The translations under genes and the position numbers were made by a program. Positions 16,933 to 26,907 of a DNA stretch of 64,000 nt are shown here, piece by piece (position 1 is the stretch's first letter; each line of letters opens with the position of its first letter). The stretch comes from Cellulomonas sp. Leaf334 (lineage in GTDB: Bacteria > Actinomycetota > Actinomycetes > Actinomycetales > Cellulomonadaceae), in NCBI RefSeq assembly GCF_001424195.1, contig NZ_LMOO01000005.1:794827-858826 (forward strand). Direction: 5' to 3'. The notes below the pieces were generated by a model. That model did not search any database, had not been told where the DNA came from, and was given only the letters and a program-made list of their open reading frames with translations.

Positions 16933-19719
16933 TCATCGCTCGCCCACCCGCAGGACCTCGCCCAGCCGGTCCCGGCGCCGGACCGCCGACTCCACCGCCA
17001 CCGCCACCGCGAGCGAGCCCAGCACCACGGCGGTCGCCACGACGATCGGGACCCACGTGACCTGCAGCGACGTCGCCGCCGGGTGACCCGTGAGCAGGTC
17101 CAGCCCCAGCGCACCCATGAGCGCCCAGGGGACCGCGATGCCGATGGCCGTCCCCGCCAGCACCGCGGCGAGGGCCAACGGCGCGAGCTCACCGAACGTC
17201 ATCGCCCGTGCGGTCCGGGCGTCGAGCCCGAGCGTGCGGAGGGCGGACAGCGTGCGACCGCGCTCGCGGCTCGTCGCCACGACGGTGAGCACCAGCCCGA
17301 GCGCCGCGTACCCGGCGAGGATCACGCCCGTCGCGACGAGGAGGGCGAGCAGGCCCGCGTTGAGGGGCGACGTCCGCCACGTGCTCAGCCAGTCGACGCG
17401 CTCGGTCACGGTGATCCCGGGGGACTCGGCCACCCCCGTGTCGCGCACCGCGGCCACGGCACCGGGACCGTCCACCCAGGTGGTCGTCGCGGGCAGCTCG
17501 TCGCCGGACACCGAGGCGAAGAGCTCGCGGTCGACGACGACGACCCCCTTCGCCGTGGACAGCGTCGATGCCTCCGCGGGCAGGACCGGCGGGTTGTCCG
17601 CGTCCCCGATGACGTCGAGGGCGACGAAGTCGTCGGCACCCATGATGGCCGGTGCGATGAGCTCCGCCGTGCTGCGCAGGGACGGGGAGATGAGTGCCGG
17701 GACGCTGTCGTCGTCGGTGGACCCGAGCGACGTCAGCCCCGGGTCCACAGCGCGGCCGTGGGCGAGGAGGATCTGCGCCAGGTCGGCGGAGTCCACGAGC
17801 ATGACCTGTGCCTTGACCCCGCTCGACCGGCCGAACGTGCGCTCGCTCAGGACGGTTGCACCGGCGACCGCCGTCACCCCGGGCGCGTCGCGCAGCTCCG
17901 CGACGACCGCCGGGTCGAGCCCTCCGTCGATGCGGACCTCCGCGCCGACCACGATCTCGGCGGCGGTGTCCTGGCCCGCGGAGACCGTGACGGCGGTCGT
18001 CCCGCAGAAGACCACGAGCGCGATGGCGATGGTCAGGGTGAGGAGCGGGACGCGCGTCCCGGCGGTGCGGCCCGCGCGGGCCGTCGCGACGATGGGCACG
18101 AGCGAGCGCTGACGCGCGGCGATGCCGGACAGGCCACGCAGCAGGGGCGGCAGCACGCGCGCCAGGAGCACGGTCGCGGCGCCGGCCAGGAGGACCGGAG
18201 TGGACGCCAGCAGCAGGTCGACGCCGCCGGTGGCGGTCTGCACGAGCCCGCGCCCCCGTGCCGAGACCAGCGCCGCGGCGGCGATCACGACCAGTGCGAG
18301 CTCGGCCGTCAGGCGGCGCACGCGGCGGCGTCCGAGCACGCGCTCGCGGTCCGCGCGGTTGGCGGGCAGCCGACGCCCCGTCCAGGCTCCGGCCACCACG
18401 ACCGCCGCGGCGAGCGCGGGAGCCGTCGCGGCGACCAGCACGATCGTCGCGGCCACGACCCACGTGCCCCGGGGGTCGGGCACGATCAGCCATGCCCCGG
18501 CGGCACCCACCGCGGTCGCCAGCACGACGATCGGCACGCTCTCGACCAGCCCTCGCAGACCGACCGACGCGACGGACGCACCTCGGGCGCGCTCCGCGAG
18601 CAGGAAGGTCTCGCGGCGCACCACCAGCAGGCGCGCGGCGAGGACGAGCGTGAGCGCCCCGACGGCCGCGAGGCCCACGAGGAGAACCGAGGTCTGCGCC
18701 GTGCCCGCCAGCAGCCGGGCGTCGGCGACGCGCAGCACCGTGTCCAGGTCGCTGCCGACCGACGGTGGCCGCCCGTCCGACCCGGTCAACGGACCCGGCA
18801 CCGCGACGATCTGGGTGACCGCCTGCGCGATCGCGCGGGTGTCGGTCGCGCGCAGGTCGGCCGGGACGACCGGGAAACGGTAGCTCGTGCTCATCGAGGT
18901 CCCGGTCTGCAGCCCGTCGGGCAGGGACGCGTCCGAGGTGAGCAGGCCTGCGCGACCGACGAGGGCGGCCGTCGCGGGTGCCGGCTGGGGTTCGCGGAGG
19001 TCGGCGAACGTGGACCACACGGGTGATGTCGGGTCGACCGGCTCGTACAGACCGGTCACGACGGCCACGGCGTCGCCGCGGGTGGGGCCGGTCAGTGGCA
19101 GCCGCGCGCCGATCTGGATCCCGAGCTGCTCCGCAGCGGCGACCGACACCCCGACCTCGACCACGCGCGGGTCCGTCGACCCGGCCGGGAGCAAGGGCGT
19201 CATGCGGGGCTCGATCCCGGTGACCCACCGGACGACAGGGTCGTCGGTCGTCGGGGTGCCGAGGTGCACGATCCGGGTGCCGATCAGGTCGTCGCCCAGC
19301 CGCGCGGTGAGGGGACCGCTCTGGACCGAGGTGACGACGGGCCCCGTCACGGCCTGGACGGGCTCCGGGAGCGAGGTCGCCATGTCCCTCGCCGCGTTCG
19401 CGACCAGGGTCGCCGCGTTGTCGATGCGCTGGGGCCGGCCCGAGGCGTCGACAGAGCCGACTCCCGGCCTGCCCAGCACGGCGACGAGGTCGGCCGCCGG
19501 TCCTGCGTCCCGGACGGCGCCCTGGACGCCCGCGTCGGCGGTCCGCAGCACGATCCGGGGGACCGCGAGCGCGATGAGCACGGTGACGGCGAGCACGACG
19601 GCGGCCAGCACCAGGAGGCCGGCATCCTGCCGGCTGCGTCGGCGCGCGACGAGGGCCGCGTCTCCCGTGGTCGAGCGCCAGCCCGCCGCGGTCCGTGTGC
19701 GCAGCGTCGTGGTCGTCAT
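16933..19719 (-). CDS. Large FtsX-like ABC permease (second of two)
   Basis: A 928-residue membrane protein. One helix (about 33-53) precedes a large extracytoplasmic region (about 55-310). A block of helices follows (about 318-550), then a second extracytoplasmic domain (about 570-740), and three closing helices with the FtsX pattern SRERGRTLSALRTLGLDARTA near 800. This is the two-module FtsX/MacB-like layout. Its ATG overlaps the stop of the larger permease (ATGA), and the ATPase gene starts 22 nt beyond its end. The substrate is unknown; family roles include lipoprotein, peptide or antibiotic extrusion and signalling. Confidence 0.85.
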   Translation of the reverse strand: MTTTTLRTRTAAGWRSTTGDAALVARRRSRQDAGLLVLAAVVLAVTVLIALAVPRIVLRTADAGVQGAVRDAGPAADLVAVLGRPGVGSVDASGRPQRIDNAATLVANAARDMATSLPEPVQAVTGPVVTSVQSGPLTARLGDDLIGTRIVHLGTPTTDDPVVRWVTGIEPRMTPLLPAGSTDPRVVEVGVSVAAAEQLGIQIGARLPLTGPTRGDAVAVVTGLYEPVDPTSPVWSTFADLREPQPAPATAALVGRAGLLTSDASLPDGLQTGTSMSTSYRFPVVPADLRATDTRAIAQAVTQIVAVPGPLTGSDGRPPSVGSDLDTVLRVADARLLAGTAQTSVLLVGLAAVGALTLVLAARLLVVRRETFLLAERARGASVASVGLRGLVESVPIVVLATAVGAAGAWLIVPDPRGTWVVAATIVLVAATAPALAAAVVVAGAWTGRRLPANRADRERVLGRRRVRRLTAELALVVIAAAALVSARGRGLVQTATGGVDLLLASTPVLLAGAATVLLARVLPPLLRGLSGIAARQRSLVPIVATARAGRTAGTRVPLLTLTIAIALVVFCGTTAVTVSAGQDTAAEIVVGAEVRIDGGLDPAVVAELRDAPGVTAVAGATVLSERTFGRSSGVKAQVMLVDSADLAQILLAHGRAVDPGLTSLGSTDDDSVPALISPSLRSTAELIAPAIMGADDFVALDVIGDADNPPVLPAEASTLSTAKGVVVVDRELFASVSGDELPATTTWVDGPGAVAAVRDTGVAESPGITVTERVDWLSTWRTSPLNAGLLALLVATGVILAGYAALGLVLTVVATSRERGRTLSALRTLGLDARTARAMTFGELAPLALAAVLAGTAIGIAVPWALMGALGLDLLTGHPAATSLQVTWVPIVVATAVVLGSLAVAVAVESAVRRRDRLGEVLRVGER

Positions 19720-22700
19720 CGCTCGTCCCCCAGTCGCAGGAGCTCGCCCGACGCGCGCTTCAGCAGGGAGCTGGTGGTGAGCGCGACGGCGCCGCCGACG
19801 AGCACGACGAGCACGACGACGAGCGTCGCCTGCGAGAGCCAGGGCCACTGCACGACCACCGCCGGGATGGGTCGGCCGCCCTCGGCTGACACGGTGACCA
19901 GCGGGGCGACCACCTGGCCGAGCACGGCGCCGAGGGTGAGCCCCGCGAGCAGGCCGAGCACGCCGAGGATCCCGTGCTCGACCAGCACGGAGCGGACCAG
20001 GCCGGACCGTGCCGTCCCGAGCGCCTGCAACCGTGCCAGCTCGAGCCGGCGGGTCCGCACCGCCACGGTCGCGCTCATGGCGAAGCCCGCGACCGCGAGG
20101 GCCACCGCGGCGGCGGTCACGATCCACAGCGCAGCCTGCACGCCGACGCGCAGCGGCCCGTCGATGGCGACCGCGCGTGCCGTGACCCGGTCGACGGCGA
20201 CGCCGAGGTCCTCGTGCCGGACGTGCTCGACCACTCCGGGCGCGCTCGCGTCGGGAACCTGGAACCACCACTCGTCGAGCAGCTGGCTCGTCGACGACCC
20301 CAGCAGGCTGGCACGCGTGAGCAGGTCCCGGTCGACCAGGACGGCGGCGCCCTTCGGCAGGCCGGGCAGGTAGGCGACCTCCCGCTCCATGACCACCGGC
20401 ACCCGCACCCCGTCCAGGTCGAGCACGAGCTCGTCGCCTGCCTGTACCGCGAAAGCGGTGGCCAGCGTGTCGGTCACGACGACCGGGATCGGGCCGGGGG
20501 CCTCGAACGTCGCCGCGGCGAACCCGGAGCGCCCGAAGAGGATCACGAACGGGTCGATCGCGCCGGTGATGCGCAGGACCTCGTCGGTGGTCCGGACCGC
20601 AAGCAGCGGCCGGGTGTTGTTCTCCTGGAGCGCGCCCTGCACGGTCCAGGGCGCAGCGGTGAGCACGACGGAGGTCACGGTGTCGGCCGTAGCCCCTTCG
20701 GGACGCTCGACGACGCGCAGGTCCCGCACGCTGATGTCCAGGCGGGCGTCCGCCAGGCCGTCGCCGAGCAGCGACTCGGGGTCGATGTCGCCGGGAAGGA
20801 TCTGCGCCACGATCCCGACGAGGCGCAGGCCGCTGGCGGTGTCCGGCAACGGGACGGCCACGTCGTCCGCGACGCCGACCACGGGGATCGGCGTCAGCTC
20901 GACCGGGGTGCGTGTGCCGAGCGGGTCCTCGAGGACGACGCTGAGCAGCAGCGTGGCGGCGACGGCGGGGGACAGGGAGCTCTCGATGTCGAGGACGAGG
21001 CCGGTGGGCGTGCCCGGGAGCGCGATGCCGGTCGCGGGTGCGGTCGGTTGCAGGGCCTCCGTGACGACGCCCCAGGACGGGGACATGCGGCCGCGCAGGA
21101 GGGCGTCCGCCTGGGTCGTGTCGAGCGCGAGGAGGTTCACCGAGCGGCCCCGGCTCTCGCCGGGGGTGTCGGCGGGGTCGCCCACGGTCACCGACCGGAA
21201 CGTCACCGGGCTGGTGGCCTGCACGTCGGACAGGCCCGCGACGGCGGTCGCCTGCGCGATGCCCGAGCCGCCCATCCGGTCCAGCCGCAGGTCGGTCCCC
21301 ACGGCGAGGTCCACCTGGTCGGCCTGCGACGTCCGCCAGGTGTCGAGGAAGGACTGCGAGAACGAGCCGACCGCCAGGGCGAGCGTGAGCAGCAGGACCG
21401 CCCCTGCCGCCCGGCCGGGCCGGCGACCGACCTCCCAGGCGGCGAGCGGGGCGATGAGCGACCGGCTGCGGGTGGCCAGCCGCTCGCCGAGGTGCGCGAC
21501 CAGAGGCAGCAGCCGCAGCGCCAGGACGGCCCCGGCGAGCATCAGGAGGGCGGGCGCGGCCACGAGGACCGGGTCGAGACGCGCCGAGCCGGCCTCGACG
21601 ACGGGCGACTTGTAGGCGCGGAGCTGCCACACCGCGAGGCCGGCGAGCACGAGGAGCGCGAGGTCGACGCCGGACCGGGCGACCCCGCCGCGGCGGTCCT
21701 GGCGGACGAGCTGCTGCTCGGCGTCGACGACGCTTCCCCGGCGGCGCAGCAGAGGCCCGAGCAGGACGGCCGCGAGGACGAACGAGGAGACGACGCAGGT
21801 GATCCACAGCGACGGCGGGCGGCCCGGGTCGTGGTTCAGGCCCGCCTCGGCGAGCGGGCCGACCGAGGTGATCGCCTGGAAGATCAGGCCCGCCAGCCAC
21901 GGCGACACGAGGGTGGTGACCAGGGCGACCCCGGCGGCCTCGAGCGCCGCGAGCCCGAGCAGCTGTCGACCGGACGCCCCGCGCGACGACATGAGCGTCT
22001 GCTCGGGGGCGCGGCGGTCGGCCAGCAGCCGTGCGGCCAGCAGCAGCACCGTGACGCTGAGCACGACGAGCATGAGCCCGATGATCACGAGGCTCACCCG
22101 GGTGACCGCGAGGTTGCCGAGGGCCACGTCGATGGTGGTGTCGAGGCGCGAGCTGAACACCGTGGACACGGTCAGGAGGTCGGTCGCGGCGACCAGGCTG
22201 GCCTGGGCGTCCTCGAGCCGGGTACGCAGCGCCTCGACGGCCCCCTGCGGGCTGGCGTCGAGCTGCGGTGACGCGACGAGGGTGGCCCGCGCGACGCCGC
22301 CCGGTGCGGCGAGGGCCTCGGGGGCCACGACGAACGGGCCCCAGGCGTCGGTGACGACGAAGCCGAAGCTGCCCGGCACCGGGTACCGCGGATCGTGCTC
22401 GGTGCCCACGAGCAGGTCCCGGGTCCAGACGGTGGACGGTCCGTTCAGCTCGTGGATCCCGATGACCACCACGGCGCTGTCCTCGGAGGTCGCGAAGCTC
22501 ATCACCGGGATCTCGCTGCCGACGGTCCAGCCGTACGTGTCGGCGGCCACCTTCGGGACGGTGACCTCGATCCGTCCGGTGGGGTCGGTCGCCGTCGTGG
22601 GCCACTCCCCGGCGACGAGGGTGGCGTGCGACGGCACGTCGGGGTAGGCGGCCAGGTAGGCGAGGGGCGGGATGACATCTCCCTCGCCGGTCAGCCGGTG

Positions 22701-23009
22701 CATGGGCGAGGTGAGCCACTGGGTCCGGGTGGAGGGGATCTCGCCGAGGAGCTCGTCGAGGTACTCCTCGCCCGCTCTGGCGGCGAGCAGGGGGTCCCCG
22801 CGGTCGAGCGAGAGGTCCACGTCGATGTCGGTCGACGTCGCGGGCGCCTGGGTGAGTGCGGCGTCGAGCGCACGGTGCTCGCTGGAGAACAGCAGGAGCG
22901 CGAACGTGCCGAGCAGGCTGGCGCCGACGAGCGCGACGGCGACCACCGTGACCAGGAGGGTCCGCTGGGCGGCGGCGCGGTGGCGCAGCACGCGCAGGCT
23001 CCAGCCCAT
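19716..23009 (-). CDS. Very large FtsX-like ABC permease (first of two)
   Basis: A 1097-residue membrane protein, first gene of the operon. A helix at about 18-42 is followed by an extracytoplasmic domain to about 290. A helix block (about 293-430 and 480-550), a second large extracytoplasmic domain (about 570-920) and terminal helices follow. The FtsX-style cytoplasmic loop RTRRLELARLQALGTARSGLVRS is near 980. Typical MacB-like permeases have about 400 residues and two-module ones about 800-900, so this is long. GAGGAGG lies 5 nt before the ATG. It may form a heterodimer with the 928-residue permease, which would explain the two ATPases. Confidence 0.85.
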   Translation of the reverse strand: MGWSLRVLRHRAAAQRTLLVTVVAVALVGASLLGTFALLLFSSEHRALDAALTQAPATSTDIDVDLSLDRGDPLLAARAGEEYLDELLGEIPSTRTQWLTSPMHRLTGEGDVIPPLAYLAAYPDVPSHATLVAGEWPTTATDPTGRIEVTVPKVAADTYGWTVGSEIPVMSFATSEDSAVVVIGIHELNGPSTVWTRDLLVGTEHDPRYPVPGSFGFVVTDAWGPFVVAPEALAAPGGVARATLVASPQLDASPQGAVEALRTRLEDAQASLVAATDLLTVSTVFSSRLDTTIDVALGNLAVTRVSLVIIGLMLVVLSVTVLLLAARLLADRRAPEQTLMSSRGASGRQLLGLAALEAAGVALVTTLVSPWLAGLIFQAITSVGPLAEAGLNHDPGRPPSLWITCVVSSFVLAAVLLGPLLRRRGSVVDAEQQLVRQDRRGGVARSGVDLALLVLAGLAVWQLRAYKSPVVEAGSARLDPVLVAAPALLMLAGAVLALRLLPLVAHLGERLATRSRSLIAPLAAWEVGRRPGRAAGAVLLLTLALAVGSFSQSFLDTWRTSQADQVDLAVGTDLRLDRMGGSGIAQATAVAGLSDVQATSPVTFRSVTVGDPADTPGESRGRSVNLLALDTTQADALLRGRMSPSWGVVTEALQPTAPATGIALPGTPTGLVLDIESSLSPAVAATLLLSVVLEDPLGTRTPVELTPIPVVGVADDVAVPLPDTASGLRLVGIVAQILPGDIDPESLLGDGLADARLDISVRDLRVVERPEGATADTVTSVVLTAAPWTVQGALQENNTRPLLAVRTTDEVLRITGAIDPFVILFGRSGFAAATFEAPGPIPVVVTDTLATAFAVQAGDELVLDLDGVRVPVVMEREVAYLPGLPKGAAVLVDRDLLTRASLLGSSTSQLLDEWWFQVPDASAPGVVEHVRHEDLGVAVDRVTARAVAIDGPLRVGVQAALWIVTAAAVALAVAGFAMSATVAVRTRRLELARLQALGTARSGLVRSVLVEHGILGVLGLLAGLTLGAVLGQVVAPLVTVSAEGGRPIPAVVVQWPWLSQATLVVVLVVLVGGAVALTTSSLLKRASGELLRLGDER

Positions 23010-23067
23010 TCGACCTCCTCGTCCCGGGGGCGCAGCGGAACGGGGGACGTCGCTGCGCGGTCCGGCG

Positions 23068-23073
23068 ATCGTA
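23068..23073 (-). promoter_or_regulatory. Possible -10 (TACGAT) of the FtsX operon
   Basis: On the minus strand TACGAT lies about 60 nt before the first permease gene, with CCCACA 17 nt upstream as a weak -35. Low confidence. Confidence 0.3.
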
Positions 23074-23135
23074 AAGGAGCAGACAGGGAGTGTGGGAGCG
23101 ATCCCGCAGTTGTGATCGAACCGATACGAACCTGC

Positions 23136-23177
23136 GCGACAGCGGGCACTCCGCCAGGTATATTCCGACCGGAATAT
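23136..23177 (+). promoter_or_regulatory. padR promoter with operator over the -10
   Basis: GCGACA (23136-23141) and TATATT (23159-23164) are 17 bp apart and form a good -35/-10 pair. An 18-bp dyad with 8-bp arms, ATATTCCG and CGGAATAT around AC (23160-23177), overlaps the -10. A repressor bound there would block the promoter, so PadR self-regulation is expected. Confidence 0.7.
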
Positions 23178-23196
23178 TGGATCTGGAGGTGACAGG

Positions 23197-23823
23197 ATGG
23201 CCGAGCTCTCGGCGGTCGCGGTGCTGGTGCTCGGGCTCCTGCACGAGCAGCCGATGCACCCCTACCAGCTCCACCAGACCCTCGTGGAGCGCGGGGACAC
23301 CCGCATCGTCCGCGTCAACCCCGGCGCGGTCTACCACGGCGTCGAGCGGCTCGAGCGCGACGGCCTGGTCGAGGTGGTCGGCACCGACCGCACCGGCAAG
23401 CGACCCGAGCGCACCACCTACCGGATCACCGACGCCGGCCGGACAGAGTTCGCCGCCCGGCTCACCAGCCTGCTCGGCGACGAGCACCCGACCTACCCGC
23501 TCTTCTCCGTCGGGCTGGCGGAGGCCAACGAGCTGCCGGCCGCCGACGTCGTGGCGCAGCTCGTCCGGCGACGGGACCGAAAGGTCGCCCACCGCGACCA
23601 CCTCGCCGCGTCCTACAGCACCGTCAGCGGCATGGGCCTGCCCCGCCGGTTCCTCCTCGACGTCGACCACGACCTGGCCACGCTGCGCGCCGAGGTCGAC
23701 TGGCTCGACCGCACGATCACGGAGCTGCAGTCCGGCGCCCTCGACTGGACCAGCCCGATCCCCGACTCGTTCCACGAGGCCAAGGCCTCGATACGCAACC
23801 CGAGGACATCTCATGAGCTCTGA
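23197..23823 (+). CDS. PadR family transcriptional regulator
   Basis: A 208-residue regulator. The winged helix (about 1-85) has the PadR pattern: AVLVLGLLHEQPMHPYQLHQTL, then VNPGAVYHGVERLERDGLVE, then the wing RTTYRITDAGRTEFAA. The C-terminal helical part (about 95-200) forms the usual dimerisation domain. GGAGG lies 7 nt before the ATG. It overlaps the exporter gene by 11 nt, so regulator and exporter are one transcript, a common arrangement for drug-sensing PadR/MFS pairs. The ligand is unknown. Confidence 0.9.
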   Translation: MAELSAVAVLVLGLLHEQPMHPYQLHQTLVERGDTRIVRVNPGAVYHGVERLERDGLVEVVGTDRTGKRPERTTYRITDAGRTEFAARLTSLLGDEHPTYPLFSVGLAEANELPAADVVAQLVRRRDRKVAHRDHLAASYSTVSGMGLPRRFLLDVDHDLATLRAEVDWLDRTITELQSGALDWTSPIPDSFHEAKASIRNPRTSHEL

Positions 23824-25438
23824 GCAACCCCGCGCGCTCGTCGACCTGCACGGGCGCAGCCCGTGGAGCATCCTGCCCGCCCTGTGCCTCGGCTTCTTCA
23901 TGATCATGGTGGACACCACGATCGTGAACATCGCCATCCCGTCGCTCGTCGCAGCGTTCGACGCCGACCTGACGGCGGTCGGCTGGGTGAACAGCGCCTA
24001 CCTGCTCACGTTCGCGACGCTGCTGCTGGTCACCGGCCGGCTGGGCGACCGGTTCGGCCCGCGCCCTGTGTTCGTCCTCGGACTCGTCATCTTCACCGTC
24101 ACGTCCCTGCTCTGCGGGCTGTCGGGGTCGATCGAGATGCTCATCGCCGCCCGCGCGCTCCAGGGCGTCGGTGCCGCGCTGATGACCCCGCAGACCATGT
24201 CGATGATCACCCGGGTCTTCCCGCCGCAGAAGCGTGGTGCGGCGATGGGCCTGTGGGGTGCCGTCGCCGGCATCGCGACGATCACCGGCCCGGTGCTCGG
24301 CGGCCTGCTCGTCCAGACGGTCGGCTGGGAGTGGATCTTCTACGTCAACATCCCCGTCGGCGCCGTCGCCCTCGTGCTCGCGCTGCGGACCCTGCCCACG
24401 CTCGCCACGGCGAACAGGTCGTTCGACGGCCTCGGTGTCCTCCTCTCCGTCGTCGGCATGTTCCTCGTCGTGTTCGGTCTCCAGGAGGGGGCGACCTACG
24501 CCTGGGGGACCATCACCGGACCGATCACGGTGTGGGGCGTCATCGGCGCCGGGCTGCTCGTGCTCGTCGGCTTCGTGCTCTGGCAGCGCCACCGCGGCAG
24601 CGACGCGCTGCTCCCGCTGACCCTGTTCCACAGCCGGAACTTCTCGCTGTCCAACGTGGCCGGCGGTGCCGTGACGTTCGCGATGATCGGCATCTTCTTC
24701 CCGTTCACGCTGTTCCTGCAGGAGGTGCTCGGCCTGAGCCCGCTGAACGCGGCGCTCGTCGGGCTGCCCGGCTCGCTCCTGTCCGGGGTCGTCGCCCCCT
24801 TCGCGGGCCGGCTGTCCGACAAGGTCGCCGGGAAGTGGGTCGTCGCCAGCGGGTTCGCCATCCTCTCGGTCGCGATCACGTGGCTCGCGCTCGCCGTCCA
24901 GCCGGACGCTCCGGTGTGGCACCTCGTCCTGCCGATGACCCTGTTCGGCATCGGCACCGGCGCGCTGTTCTCGCCGCTGGCCAACCTGGCCACCTCGGGG
25001 CTCGACGGCCGGACCGCGGGCGCCGGTGCGGGGGCGTTCAACACGACCCGGCAGATCGGCGGCGTCATCGGCTCCGCCGCGATCGTCGCGATGCTCACGT
25101 CGCGGCTCGCCGTCACCATCCCGGCCGCCGCGGAGGCCGCCGCCGACCAGGTGCCCGAGCAGTTCCGCCGGTCGTTCGTCGACGGGTTCGCGTCGGGGGA
25201 CTTCGCGAGCGGTGCGGCCCCGCAGCTGCCCTCGTCGGTGCCGGCGGACGTCGCAGCGCAGATCGGGCAGGTCGCACAGCAGGCGGTGCACAGCGGGTTC
25301 GCGACCGCCGTGACGCAGACGATGCTGCTCACGGTCGCGGTGCTGGTGCTGGGGCTCGTCTCCAGCCTCGCCATGAAGGGTGGCCGTCCGGTGCACCACG
25401 CGCCGGCGGCAGCAGCGAAGGTCCCCGCCGAGGTCTGA
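23813..25438 (+). CDS. DHA2-type MFS exporter
   Basis: A 541-residue major facilitator with about 14 transmembrane helices. The DHA2 motif MVDTTIVNIAIPSL is in helix 1, followed by GRLGDRFGPRPVFV in the first cytoplasmic loop (motif A) and GPVLGGLLVQ (motif C of antiporters). An extracytoplasmic loop of about 60 residues precedes the last helix. Family members expel drugs and other small molecules using the proton gradient. The ATG overlaps the padR stop by 11 nt and has GAGGA upstream. The pairing suggests inducible efflux of a toxic compound. Confidence 0.9.
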   Translation: MSSEQPRALVDLHGRSPWSILPALCLGFFMIMVDTTIVNIAIPSLVAAFDADLTAVGWVNSAYLLTFATLLLVTGRLGDRFGPRPVFVLGLVIFTVTSLLCGLSGSIEMLIAARALQGVGAALMTPQTMSMITRVFPPQKRGAAMGLWGAVAGIATITGPVLGGLLVQTVGWEWIFYVNIPVGAVALVLALRTLPTLATANRSFDGLGVLLSVVGMFLVVFGLQEGATYAWGTITGPITVWGVIGAGLLVLVGFVLWQRHRGSDALLPLTLFHSRNFSLSNVAGGAVTFAMIGIFFPFTLFLQEVLGLSPLNAALVGLPGSLLSGVVAPFAGRLSDKVAGKWVVASGFAILSVAITWLALAVQPDAPVWHLVLPMTLFGIGTGALFSPLANLATSGLDGRTAGAGAGAFNTTRQIGGVIGSAAIVAMLTSRLAVTIPAAAEAAADQVPEQFRRSFVDGFASGDFASGAAPQLPSSVPADVAAQIGQVAQQAVHSGFATAVTQTMLLTVAVLVLGLVSSLAMKGGRPVHHAPAAAAKVPAEV

Positions 25439-25443
25439 CGGGT

Positions 25444-25483
25444 ACGACGAAGGCCCCGGGGCGATCCCCGGGGCCTTCGTCGT
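25444..25483. terminator. Strong bidirectional hairpin between MFS gene and fumC
   Basis: Perfect 18-bp stem (25444-25461 with 25466-25483) closed by a CGAT tetraloop, between convergent stop codons. No T-tract. Confidence 0.85.
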
Positions 25484-25487
25484 CGGC

Positions 25488-26894
25488 TCAGGCCTGCGGC
25501 GGCCTCGTCATGCTCAGCACGTCCAGTGCGCTGTCGAGCTGCTCCTCGGTGACCTCGCCGCGCTCCACGAAGCCCAGGTCGATCACGGCCGCCCGCACCG
25601 TGATCCCGTGCTTCACGGCGTGCTTGGCGATCTTCGCGGCGGCCTCGTACCCGATCACGCGGTTCAGCGGCGTGACGATCGACGGCGACGACTCGGCCAG
25701 CGCGCGGGCGCGCTCCACGTTGGCGACGAGCCCGACCACGGTCTTGTCCGCGAGCAGCCGCGACGCGTTCGCGAGCAGCCGTACCGACTCCAGCACGCCC
25801 GCCGCGATCACGGGGATCTGTACGTTGAGCTCGAACGACCCGCTCGCACCGGCCCACGCGACGGTGGCGTCGTTCCCGACGACCCGCGCCGCGACCATGA
25901 GCACGGCCTCGGGGATCACCGGGTTGACCTTGCCGGGCATGATCGACGAGCCCGGCTGCAGGTCGGGGATCGCGATCTCGCCGAGGCCCGTGTTCGGGCC
26001 GGAGCCCATCCAGCGCAGGTCGTTGCAGATCTTGGTGAGGCTGACCGCGATGGTGCGCAGCGCACCGGACAGCTCGACCAGCCCGTCGCGCGAGCTCTGC
26101 GCCTCGAAGTGGTCGCGCGCCTCGGTCAGCGGCAGCCCGGTGTCCTCGCGGAGCAGCGCGATGACGCGCTGCGGGAAGCCGGCCGGGGTGTTGATGCCGG
26201 TGCCGACCGCGGTACCGCCCAGCGGGACCTCGGCGGTGCGGGGGAGCGCCGACTCGAGCCGCTCGATGCCGTACCGGACCGCGGCCGCGTACCCGCCGAA
26301 CTCCTGCCCGAGCGTCACCGGGGTGGCGTCCATGAGGTGCGTCCGGCCGGACTTCACGACGGTCGCCCACTCGACGGACTTCGCCTCGAGCGCCTCGGCC
26401 AGGTGCGCCAGCGCCGGGATCAGGTCGCGGACGACGCCCGCCGTCGCGGCCACGTGCACCGACGTCGGGAACACGTCGTTCGACGACTGCGACGCGTTCA
26501 CGTGGTCGTTCGGGTGCACGTCGCGCCCGAGGCGTCGCGTCGCCAGGGTCGCGAGGACCTCGTTGGTGTTCATGTTCGAGCTGGTGCCCGAGCCGGTCTG
26601 GTAGACGTCGATCGGGAAGTCGCCGTCGTGGGCACCGCTCGCGACGTCGTCGGCGGCAGCGACGATCGCGTCGGCGACGTCCTGCTCCAGCACGCCCAGC
26701 TCGGCGTTCGCGCGGGCCGCGGCCTTCTTGATGCGGGCCAGCGCCTCGATGTGGCTGCGCTCGAGGCGGCTGCCGGAGATCGGGAAGTTCTCGACCGCCC
26801 GCTGGGTCTGTGCGCGGTAGAGGGCGTCGACGGGGACGCGCACCTCACCCATCGTGTCGTGCTCGATGCGGAACTCAGAAGTCATGCGAGCCAT
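25488..26894 (-). CDS. fumC: Class II fumarate hydratase
   Basis: A 468-residue member of the fumarase/aspartase family, which hydrates fumarate to malate in the TCA cycle. The signature [11 protein letters not shown] (315-325) carries catalytic Ser317, and GRTHLMDA (183-190) carries the catalytic His186. SSNDVFPTS (137-145) is also intact. Length and the [15 protein letters not shown] block favour fumarase over aspartase or argininosuccinate lyase. The first ATG is at 26894; a second ATG three codons on (26885) is equally plausible because SD signals are weak. It is convergent with the exporter and followed upstream by carbonic anhydrase. Confidence 0.93.
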   Translation of the reverse strand: MARMTSEFRIEHDTMGEVRVPVDALYRAQTQRAVENFPISGSRLERSHIEALARIKKAAARANAELGVLEQDVADAIVAAADDVASGAHDGDFPIDVYQTGSGTSSNMNTNEVLATLATRRLGRDVHPNDHVNASQSSNDVFPTSVHVAATAGVVRDLIPALAHLAEALEAKSVEWATVVKSGRTHLMDATPVTLGQEFGGYAAAVRYGIERLESALPRTAEVPLGGTAVGTGINTPAGFPQRVIALLREDTGLPLTEARDHFEAQSSRDGLVELSGALRTIAVSLTKICNDLRWMGSGPNTGLGEIAIPDLQPGSSIMPGKVNPVIPEAVLMVAARVVGNDATVAWAGASGSFELNVQIPVIAAGVLESVRLLANASRLLADKTVVGLVANVERARALAESSPSIVTPLNRVIGYEAAAKIAKHAVKHGITVRAAVIDLGFVERGEVTEEQLDSALDVLSMTRPPQA

Positions 26895-26907
26895 CCTGCC
26901 GCACCTG

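Noticed and set aside
19720..23937. Upstream extension of the 928-residue permease frame to 23937
   Set aside because: The extension lies wholly inside the other permease and padR and reads as Arg/Pro-rich low-complexity sequence; the ATGA overlap at 19719 is the real start.
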